Of a stretch of 64,000 bases of DNA, positions 47,321 to 57,000 are shown one piece after another. The stretch's first letter is position 1, and each line of letters begins with the position of its first letter. Position numbers and translations under genes: made by a program. The notes under the pieces are model-generated. The model was not told where the DNA came from and searched no databases. It worked only from the letters and a program-made list of their open reading frames with translations. Origin of the DNA: Rhinopomastus cyanomelas (lineage: Eukaryota > Chordata > Aves > Bucerotiformes > Rhinopomastidae). The DNA lies in contig VXBP01002815.1 of the NCBI GenBank assembly GCA_013400115.1, positions 558,001 through 622,000 of the forward strand. Reading direction: 5' to 3'.

Positions 47321-49735
47321 CAGCTGGATGGGAGATGCCCCACATGCAACCGCAGCCCTGGGTCAGTGTGGGGCTCAATCCAGGCAGCTCCGGTGGAAAA
47401 CCAGCAGTGGGGTTCTGGTGAGGGTTAATTGCAGTGGGAATGAGATCTGCAAAGGGCTTATCTCTGAGATTTAGGGGACTTGGGCAATGGGTTCTGGTCT
47501 GAACCCATTTCTCCAGTGCTAGGCAGGTGGGAAGCACACCTCCACCCCCACAGCCACAGCCTGTGACATCTCAGTAGGGTGAATTACAAGCTGTGTCCAA
47601 AATGGGATCTTTCTGGGGAGAAGGGGGATGCCTCTCCCAGTCCAGCCCTGGCACCCCTTCTGCAGAGCAGCCATGGCACTGTCCCTCTCCCCTGGCTCTT
47701 GTATTTATAGGGTGCCCACATTTGTCTGGTGCTGGAGCCATCCTGGGTAGGCTCAGGCCAGAAGAGCATCCAAATGCCAACAAGATGGGCTCAGGACATT
47801 CCTGAGAGCATCATCCCCACCACAGCTTCCTGCCCCCCACACCATGGAGCAGTTAGCAGGGCCACCATTTACCCCATGAGTTTCCCAAGGGAGACAGTGC
47901 CGGGCTGGGGACATCCACGTGGCAGGCAAGGGCTGAGCCAGGAGGCCAGGCGCCGGGAGAGGAAGCTTGCTGGGACAGAGTTGGTGGCTGGACAATCCCG
48001 AGGGAGCCTGGCTTGTCGGGACAATGCCACCAAAAGAGCGGCTTCCCCTTGCTGCGTCTCACTGACTACGGGCAGCTGGGCTGGGCTGGGGGTTACGGGC
48101 AGCATCAAGGGACTGGGAGAGCCCTTGTGCCAGTGCTGGCAGCAGCACCGTGCCTCAACAGACCCCAGCACATCGTTCTGGGGCTGGTGTCGCACAGAGC
48201 CCGTATTGTCCCTCGCCCCGCGGCGTCGGCCGGGACCCCAACATCTGGCTGTGCCGCGTGTCCCCAGCCAGCTCCGAGGCTGCGGGAGCAGCAGAGCAGC
48301 TGCTCGGGGGGAAAGTGCCTTTCCTCCCCTTTTGGCTCCTGGAGAAAGGGGCTCTTTCTTCATTCAGGGTTGTGCCGATCGGGCTTTTCAGCTGCCTCTC
48401 GAGTCGCGGTTGCTCTGCCATCGGGTTGGAGACAAAGGGCACCCGAAAAAGAAAACAGCAGCAGATTGAGACTGGAAGGCTGGGCTCCACAGCAATAGCG
48501 GGAAGTGGGGAGTGTGGGCTTCGGTTCCTGTGTTTGTATGGTCTAACTGCTTTTTTTTGGGTTTTATTATGGGAGGCTTCTTTGGCAGCACAGGTCTCTC
48601 TTCCCAGACACGGGCAACGTCGTGTTAAACCAAAGCCAACAGCCTTGCCGAGCTTTTCTCGCCTGGAGCCATGGTTGAAGGGCTGACCAGGGGAATGTGC
48701 GGCCTCAGAACAGGAGAAGGCAAATGCTGGGGCTTGCCCGAAGAAGCAGCTTCCGTGCTTCGTCCTGCCTGGTATGATGGTATTGTTTATCCAGTGCCAG
48801 AGATGAATGGAGCACGTGACGGCAGGAAAAATGCAAGTTGGACAAGGTCCCTGCCCAAAAATGCAGCAGCCCCTGATTATGGCATTACATTGCCCAGACC
48901 CAAACCCGCCTCCCTGCAGCAGCGCACACGCTGGGAGAGAAAAGCCCAAGAGCTCCCTGCCTGCAGAGACAGGGGGTAAGGGGGAAAATAGGCGCTGGGG
49001 TTTGGTGTCAGTCCAGTTGCAGGTTGGTGGCACATCCAGGAGCTGACTTCAGCCCAGATTTCCCTCGCAGCCACCACTTCTCCCGCTGCTTGGCTGGGAG
49101 AACGGTGTCTCGTTTAGCAAGGCATCGTTACTGTGGTTGGGGATCACTTGGCATCTACATGGCATCAATTTTCAGACAGCCCTGCATTTTGGGCAGCAGC
49201 TCCAGACCATGGTGCTGTCCAGGATGGACCTCAGGTCTAGGAGACACTCAGGTCTTCCCAAGCTGGAATGGGAACAAGCTCCCCAGCACCCTGCTCCCAG
49301 ATTCACCCACCATGATGAACCTGAGTGGAAGGGAGAGGAGTGCTGTGGGTTTGGGGGGGTTAGGTTTGTTGTTTTTGCTTTGTGCTTGTCCTCAGAAGAG
49401 ACTGATGGGAAACTGCCCAGAGTTTGGTCAGGCTGGTTGGCTTTCTGGTAACCTCTTGGACACTGCTGTGAGAAAACCCTGGTGCCAGGCACTGGGAAAT
49501 GACAGCTTGGGATTTGTGGGAGGGGGAAAGTGCCCATGGCTGCCACTGAAGGAGTCAGTGGTGCTGCTGCCGTGCCGGGACTGCAGGGACCCATGTACCC
49601 CCATCCTGCACCTTGCCCACCATCCTCTGGGTCTCAAAGAGAGGGAAGGAGAGGCAAGCAGCCTGCCCACACTCCCGGCCATGGCCAAGACAGGACAAGG
49701 GTTGTGCAGACTGAAAAAGAGAAGGGTTTGAGGAG

Positions 49736-50092
49736 TCACATAATTACACAATGTTAGGTGTTAGAAGGGTCCTCTGGAGATAATCCAGCCCGATCCCCCT
49801 GCTAGAGCAGGATCCCCTGGAGCAGATCTCACAAGAGCAGTCCAGGAGGAGATTAGGATGTCTCCTGGCCAGGAATTCTGCAGCCTTTCTGGGCAGCCTG
49901 AGTCAGGACTCTGGTACCCTCACTGTGAAAACGTTTTCCTTATGTTTAGATGGAACAACTTCTGTTCCAGTTCATGTCCATTGCCCCTTGTCCTGTCTCT
50001 GAGCACCATCGAGAAGAGTGGTCCCTTTCTCACCTCTCATGAGAGACCTTGTTGTGGCTTTTCAGTACTTAAATAGGAACCTATAACAAAGT
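49736..50092 (-). mobile_element. CR1 LINE fragment next to LFNG promoter, minus strand
   Basis: Reverse-complement CR1 3' portion: ACACAATGTTAGGTGTTAGA, then ATCCAGCCCGATCCCCCTGC and the 'cattgccccttgtcctgtc' motif near 49979 are typical of minus-strand CR1. It is noticeably diverged. It is followed at once by a plus-strand CR1 fragment. Confidence 0.85.
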
Positions 50093-50115
50093 TGAGGACA
50101 GCCTCAGACCAAGGG

Positions 50116-50361
50116 GTGATGGTTTTGAACCAACAGCAGATTCAGACCGGAGAGAAGGAATAAATTGCTTCCACCGAGGGTGGTGACACTGTGGCCCAGG
50201 TTGCCCAGAGAGACGAGAGAAGCCCTATCCCTGAAAACATCCCAGGTCATGCTGGACGATGGGGCTCTCAGCAACCTGCTCTGGCTAGAGATGGCCCTGA
50301 TCACTGCGGGGAGGTTGGGCTGACCCCTAAAGGTCCTTTCCAGCCCAAAGCAGTCCATGGC
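50116..50361 (+). mobile_element. CR1 LINE fragment next to LFNG promoter, plus strand
   Basis: Plus-strand CR1 3' part: GTGGCCCAGGTTGCCCAGAG near 50191, then GGTCCTTTCCAGCCCAAAGC at 50331-50350, with no reading frame left. It ends about 100 bp before the promoter CpG island and about 250 bp before the LFNG start codon. Confidence 0.85.
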
Positions 50362-50559
50362 TCCAGGCAGGACGGGACAGGCAGGACGCGTGTAGGAGGC
50401 TGATGGGGAACATACTGGAGGACATAGTGAGGATCGGGGGAAGACACCCGACCGAAAGAGGGGAGGTCCCAGGCAGGCTATGGGCAGGTCCGGGCGTTAC
50501 CCCCGCCTCGAGGGGACGTGGCCCTGGGCACGGCTCCTCCCCGGTCGGGGCGGGGGCGC

Positions 50560-50567
50560 TTTAAAAG
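50560..50567 (+). promoter_or_regulatory. LFNG: TATA-like box of LFNG
   Basis: TTTAAAAG lies 51 bp before the start codon at 50611 and directly after a GC box. If used at the usual distance, transcription would start near 50590 and leave a 5' UTR of only about 20 bases. A transcript start elsewhere in the CpG island is possible. Confidence 0.5.
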
Positions 50568-50610
50568 GGCGGCGCGGCGGGGGCTGGCGGTGGAGCGGAG
50601 CGGCTGGAGG

Positions 50611-51012
50611 ATGCTGAAGAGCTGCGGGAGGAAACTGCTCCTGTCCCTCGTGGGCTCCATGTTCACCTGCCTCCTGGTGCTCATGGTGGAGCCGCCGGGG
50701 AGGCCGGGGCTGCCCCGGGGGGGTCCTGGCGGGGCTCAGCGGGCGCTGCAGAGTCTGGGGGCTGCGGCAGCGGCCGTTCCCCCTCCCGCCGCGGGTCAGG
50801 GACCCCCCGGCCTGCGCAGCTTCGCCGATTACTTCGGGCGGCTGAGCCGAGCCCGGCGGGAGGTGCCCCCCGCCCCGCCGAGCCCCCCGCGGCCGCCGGC
50901 CGAGGACATTTCCCCCCGCGATGTTTTCATCGCCGTCAAGACCACAAAGAAGTTCCACAAGGCGCGGCTGGAGCTGCTGCTTGACACCTGGATCTCCCGC
51001 AACCGCGACATG
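50611..51012 (+). CDS. LFNG: LFNG coding exon 1
   Basis: Encodes residues 1-134 from ATG to the codon for Met134, followed by donor GTACGG at 51013, phase 0. It holds the cytoplasmic tail and membrane anchor, a proline/glycine/alanine-rich stem (about residues 28-97, very GC-rich), the RARR site at 80-83 where fringe proteins are known to be cut by furin-like proteases, and the start of the catalytic domain (DVFIAVKTTKKFH). The stem has an alanine/proline run of low complexity, the part most likely to differ between species. Confidence 0.96.
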
Positions 51013-54000
51013 GTACGGGAACGGGGGCAGGAGCGGGGACGGGGCGGTCCCGCCGCTACCGGGATGGAGCTCCCGGGTGCAGTCGCGGTCCCTTCGTGCG
51101 GGGTCTGAGGGGGCTGTGACTCTGCAAAAGCCGCCTCCTCTCTCGGCTCCCAGCGCATCGCTGAGCACGATGGTTTTCGAGGCTGTCTGGTCTCTTCTGG
51201 AGCCAGCCTTGTTCTCGGGAGGATAAAGTGCAGAGCTGCGCAGTGAGTTTGGGGTGGGTGAGTGATGGATACTGCTTCACCTGGGCTCCCCAAAAAGCTC
51301 TGCTCCGGGGTCCTTCATGCTGAGCAGCGCCCACTGGAGAGCTTGTCCCGAGTTGCTTCTCACTGGGGAAACTGAGGCACGGTGCGGGGAAGGAGCCCAG
51401 GGGTGGTGCCACAATTAGGGTCGGTCCCTGCCGTCCTCTCCGAGGCTGCAGGTGGTGTTCACCACGACCAGAAGTGATGTTTGCAGTTTAGTTTCCTAGA
51501 GGACACCCAGTTTAGCAGCTGCCCAGGAGAGCAGTGAGGTGTGTCGAGACTCTCGGTCCCCTTGCCAGGAACTGGGCAGAACTGGAGCGGCTAGAGGCTC
51601 TCACAGGTCTGCTCTGGCTCACCCACAGCACGGCAGTTCCAGCGAGTCCGATTCCTGACCATACTGATGTGTCCTGCCCAGAGCCTTGGCCGGCCCATTT
51701 GCTGTCCTTCAAGTACTCAAGCAAAATTGAAAGGGAGGGAGGAAAAAAAGCTGTTTCCTTAGGAAACGTCCTCGCTGTCTGCTCTTAAGACACTATTTCT
51801 TTCCTGAGACAGTTTCCCAAGTAAGCTATGCCCTGTCCTAACCTTTCCATCCTACTGTCTTCACGTGTTTCCTCCTGGCCTGGAATTGTGTTTCTTGCTT
51901 GCAAATGAGGTTTTTTTAAATCTGGAGTGTGTGAGGAGTGAGGGGATCGACCTGCTCCTGACTCCTTCACCCGGCTCCGCTGGACCCTGCGGACTCTTGG
52001 CTCCCGCTGCTTACCCCAAGCATTATCTCGCTTTCTCTTTTCCTCCCTGTGAATCTTGTCCCCTTTTTTTATCCGCTCTGATGTCCTGGGTTTGGCATTG
52101 GCTCTGCCATCTCTCTTCATCTAATGGAAACCTCTTTTATGCTCTGCTGTCACTGCGAGGGGGTGGCGAGTGGCAGTGGGGGGAAACGCTCTTTGAGCAC
52201 CTACAGATGATCCTGGGAATGGCTGCTCTTTTTTCTCCCCCTCCTCTCTTGTCGAGCTCCTGCTTTCTTCTAGATTTTTTTTTTGTGTATGCTGTGCTTC
52301 GTTTGTCCGTTTGGATTCCCAGAGCCCCGAGGCTCGGCTCTCACGCTGTCCCCCTGGGCAAGCTAACAAAGCCCCTTTTCTCCTGGCGCAGAGAAAAGGC
52401 TTCGCAGCCTCTTGTGTGGCACTTTCCATGGGAACGGGAGAGCCGGAGCCGGCCGTGTCCAGGTCAGGTTGCCTAGAGATGAGGGCCATGAAGCCAGGGG
52501 GGCCACAGCCCGGCGAGGTGCCCGCCTGACAAGCCAAGGCGCTGAGTGACGGCCCTTGTACAGCACTTGAGGACAAGGAGCTGCCGAGAGAGCGTGAGGC
52601 GGTGCAAACTCCTGCCGAGCACAGTGAGGGCTGGGGAGACACATGGATGGACCCAGCAGCTGGTGGCCATCAGCTGTGGCCTTCCCACGCTGATCCAGCT
52701 GCTGTCTCTGGGAAGCTTTGGAAAATCTGGGGATCCCCTCAAACTTGGGGTGTTTTCTCATGCAGGGTTGGTGCCATGGGGCTCCTCTGTCTTGCTTTTC
52801 TCTCTTGAGGGGGCTGTGTGGTTCCTGCATCCCCTCGCCTCATTCTGTGGTTTCTGCCCCAGGAGGGTGGTTTGGTGGCAGTGGGGTGCTGCCTCTGCTC
52901 AGAAATCTCTGAGTCAGATTCATCTCTGCTCATCTCACTCCTTTCTCAGTCTCAGCTCACTAATGGTGCTGTGTGAGGTACATGGAGAGGCTTCTGCCTA
53001 AGGGCTAAGACTACCTCATACTGATGCCATGTCTCCTTCTCCTGGTCCTCCTCTCACGTGAAACCCCCACCTTCTTCCTGGCTGATCCTTAGCCAGGCAG
53101 GGGGGATGCAGACACTGTTGAGAAGGGGTTAACCCCGGCAGGTAACTCCAGACTGGACCCTGGCAGATAGGGGGAATAGCTATTGTGTTCTTCCTTGGCT
53201 GCTCTTTGTTCTGCCCACAATAGTCCCAGTTTCCTGCCCTCTGTCACCTCCAAGACGCTGCAAAGGGCACCCCCTTGTCCTTCCTGCTTCTCTGCACAGG
53301 GAGAGCAGATCCCTGTTCACTTCTAAGTCTGCTCCTCAGGTTGCACAATCCGGGCTGGACAGGCTGCTGTTGGAGAAGAGTTGGGTTTTCTTTCCCCTCC
53401 ATGCTCTGGAGAGTGTTCCCAAATGTCTCAGGATCCTTAGGATGCTGGAGTGCAGTCTGGAGAAACTCTGCTCTCGAATGGCAGGAGGGGAGGGAAGGAG
53501 GGACATAGCCATTAGGCAGAAATCCTGGACAGGAGCTAGTCCAAACCCACTGTTTTCCTGCTGAGTCTGATGGTTTGCAGTGGCAGAGTTGCACAAGAAA
53601 TAGCCCCTGTCCCTGGGGCACCCCGAAGGCAGTGGGGCGGCTCAGCACATGCCACGGTGCCCAGAGGGGTTTGGGCTGGGCTGCTCTCCCGCCAGCGTGG
53701 GATCTGCTGGCTTCCTCCAGCTTGGTGCAATAATTTCAGGCTTTGAAAAATTCCTGCTCTCAGGGCAGAGGGAAAGGGTTTGCCTTCTGCAAAGCACGCT
53801 CCGCCGGTGGCAGCTACCAAATCTTCTCTAGCACCTTGGCCAGGGTCCCCGTCCTTGGGGTGACCATGGTGGAGGGTGATGGCATGTGTGTCTTGCTTGG
53901 GCTTTCACTGAAGCGGCTGGGATGGGGGAGAGAGGCTAGTCATCCCAAACTGGCTCCCCGCAACACTGGGCTGTGTGCCAGTGCCTGCTGAGCACTGATG

Positions 54001-57000
54001 AACTCAGCTTGCGTGTGAGGGTCCCCACCCTGGGCAGCCTGTGTGGTTTACAGAGGTGGGGGCCCCTTAATTACCTGCCCCAAATGATGCCACTGTCCTT
54101 GTCCATAAAAGCCCTGGAGCCGGTGAGCGACGCGTGGAGAGGCCAGGCGGGAGGGTGGGGGACCCTCCCCACACAATGAGCTCATTGTTTGCGCGGAGGT
54201 TATTAAAAAATTATAGCATTTGAAATTACAGTGGAAGATTCTTCCTCTTGCCCAAAGGAGTGGGGTGGGGGGAGGAAGGCACTGCGGCCTTACAAGCCCC
54301 CCTTCCCTGCCTCTGCAGATCCCATCCTTGAACCCCCATACTTGAACCCCTCCCCAAGTGCTGGGGAAGCCTCTGTCGCACAGGAATGGGGACATGGCCA
54401 TCACTGGGACATGGCCATCACGCTGCTACCACCTTGCTGAAGCAGGGTGTGGGTTTTCCCTCCTCAACCCCGCAGGCAACAGGGAAAACATCTGCTGTGG
54501 GGGACACAAAGCCAGGCAGAGACCTGCTCCAGCAGCAGCCTCGCCTTCCCTCCATGTCCCCTGCCCAGCTGGAGGCTGAGCGCCCCCTCCTCTGCTTCCC
54601 ACACTTGGGGTGGCTGCTTCTCTCTTGTTCTTGGGCTGAAAGGGGGTGCAGCCTCTTCTCCTGGGGGCTGTGTAGGTAGCTGGGTGCCAGGCTGCTCCAT
54701 CCTCTCCCAGCACAGGGAAATGAGATGCGACATGGGAACAGGATTTGTGCACCACAGGGTCATGGGGTGCCTGCCTGGGCCAGGTTCCCCTTTCTGGTGA
54801 TGGGAAGGTGGGGATGGGGTCTGGGTGGGGGATTGTGGTGGATGTAGTGTCCATTGAGCGTGTGTCACCCTGGGAAGCTGGCAGCACCCCTCAGCCAACA
54901 GTGACGCCAGGATGAGGTGACCTCAGGGGTGGCCCTAGCTGTTGGGACACCTTGTGCACAAGCCAGACATGAGCAGCCCACGAGCTGGGTCATGGAGGGG
55001 AAATGAGTCACTGCGAAAGGAGAAATGAAGGGGAGGGCAAACACAAAAATGAGAAAGAAATGGGCCCTCTCCACGGGTGAGGAGGAGGTGGGGGGTGGGG
55101 TGCTGCTGGTGGCTGCCTGGCTCCTTGCAGACACTTGGCAGGGGGTGCTGACCCCATTGCGGCCATGGGGCCAGTGGGTGCCTCTCAGTCCCCGTCCATG
55201 GGGCTGCGCATTGTGCGGGGCTCTGAGCAGTGGTGGCAGCTATTGTTCGGGAGGGATTTGGCATCCTGTGTTTCTTGAAGCTGCAGTTTTGAGAACAATG
55301 AAGTTTCCTGCAGAGGCTGGAGTGGGGGGGCAGTGGGTCCTTCCTCTCCTGTACCCCACAGGAAAAGTTATGATGAGGGGGTCCAAGAGGTCCTGGCACC
55401 TCTTGGTACCACGGTGGGCACAGGGGCCAAGTGGGAGAGAGGTGGGTGAGAGGGCTGTGGGTGCTTTCTGCCTGGGGGGGAGAGGGAACTGATCCTGCTG
55501 CTGTTGGGTGCAGTGGCTTGGTAGGTGACAGCTCCAAGATGTTGGCTGCAGCTCCCATCCTGCTTGCACCACTGTAAACTGGGAGCTGTCCTGATGCCCA
55601 GTGCCCTGCACTGGGGATGCCAAAGGCTGATCCGTGTTTTTAGCTTGTTCCATGGACACTGTTTTCCTGTCCTCTGCCTTTCGTGTCCTCAGCTGCACCT
55701 CTGCTCTTGTCCCTGGCAGCCTCGGGTAAAGGGACAGTGCAGGAAAAGTGCAGCTCCCCTCCAAGAAATGCAGACAAATGCATTCACTAAAGAAGCTAAA
55801 GCCATCACTCTGTTGGGGTTTTTTTAATTGAATGTCACAGTGGGACCAGGAGAAGGATGAGGGGTACCTGTGTGGCCCCCTGTGAGGTGACTTGCAGGTC
55901 TGTGTGTCCCTGGCCTCTGGTCCACCCACACCAGGAGAGTTACAGGGAGGGGGGGAAGATGCTGATTCTATGATTCTATGCCTCGTTAGGATGAAACCCT
56001 TCGGTGGGGAGGGGTAATAGGGACAATTGTCTATGGGCTATTTATAGCAGTTGAGCCGAGGATTAGTTGTGGGGTTATTTTTGGAGCAGTTGAAGGCGGT
56101 TGCTGGACGGCGCTTCTGAGCTAATCAAGCAAACATTTTCTGTGCGGAGGCTGCATGTCCCCAATCCCAGTGTCTTGGGGTGTTTGAGAAGAGGTTTGTG
56201 ATGGGGTTATTCTGGGCATCCTTGGATGGTCTGCCAGTGCTCTGGTTCAGCTTGTACCCCCAGCAGCTGCCAGACCTTTCTTTGAGCTGGGGATCAGCAG
56301 TGAGGTGTTGACTGGATCCCACAATGACTGAGGTGACCTCCTCCTTTTCTGTCTCCTCTGTGCATAGCACTGACCTGGGGCTACAGCCACCAGCATCCTT
56401 GGCCCTGCAGCTTGATGGGCTGAGCTCCCTGTCCTCCTGATGCCCCCTCCTCATTACCAGGTCTCCTAGTGGTTTGCCCAAAGCCTCCCCGATCCTTGGT
56501 GGGGCTGGCTTTTGTCCCTCCCCAAAAGCAGGGGATCGCGGCAGTCCGTGTGTTTGCGAGAACTTGCTTTCCCACCTCCTTCAGCCTCCTTCTGTTGGTT
56601 GGTTTCCCGTTTCCCCCCTCCTTTTCAAGCCCCAAAGGTCACTTGTAGCCCGGTCCCCAGGAACGCGTCCTCCTCCCCTCCCATTGAGCCTCCCAGCAGA
56701 TCTGGGCTTTCCCCATCAGGCTCCCCGCCCGGGACCTGAGCAAACACGGGCCGGCCGGGTTAACCAGAGCAGCTGTATGCTAATAGCCACTGCTGCCCGC
56801 TTAACTCTCCTCCGCTGAGTAAAGTCAACCCCGCTATTGTACCCCGTCCTCAAACAAACCGCGCAGCCCCAGCGCCTTCGCGGGGCCGGCGACTGCGGGG
56901 TGGCACCCAGTTTCCAGCTCACTTGTAATTCATCATCCCCAGCGCTCGGGCTCCATCGCCTCCTGCTTTCCCCCTCCCCAGCCCTTTTGTCTTCCCTCCT

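Larger units (their letters stand above)
45557..49735. other. Non-coding sequence, no gene recognised
   Basis: Holds two enhancer-like blocks (46080-46400 and 47040-47320) and a CpG-rich patch at 48180-48430. The open frames 47729-48469 (plus) and 48155-49033 (minus, 292 codons) overlap each other and show no known domain. Confidence 0.5.
50460..51130. promoter_or_regulatory. LFNG: CpG island over LFNG promoter and exon 1
   Basis: Very GC-rich sequence with dense CpG running from about 150 bp before the LFNG start codon through exon 1 into intron 1, with GC boxes such as GGTCGGGGCGGGGGCG at 50544-50559. It marks the promoter of LFNG. The clean upstream flank is short because CR1 sequence ends at about 50361. 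Confidence 0.85.

Noticed and set aside
48155..49033. 292-codon open frame on the minus strand
   Set aside because: It overlaps another long frame on the plus strand, has cysteine/proline-rich random composition and no recognisable domain. GC-rich DNA gives such frames by chance.
1..49735. Possible GRIFIN or CHST12 exons, expected near LFNG by synteny
   Set aside because: I looked for the galectin HFNPR motif and for a long sulfotransferase frame on both strands and found neither. The genes probably lie outside the window.
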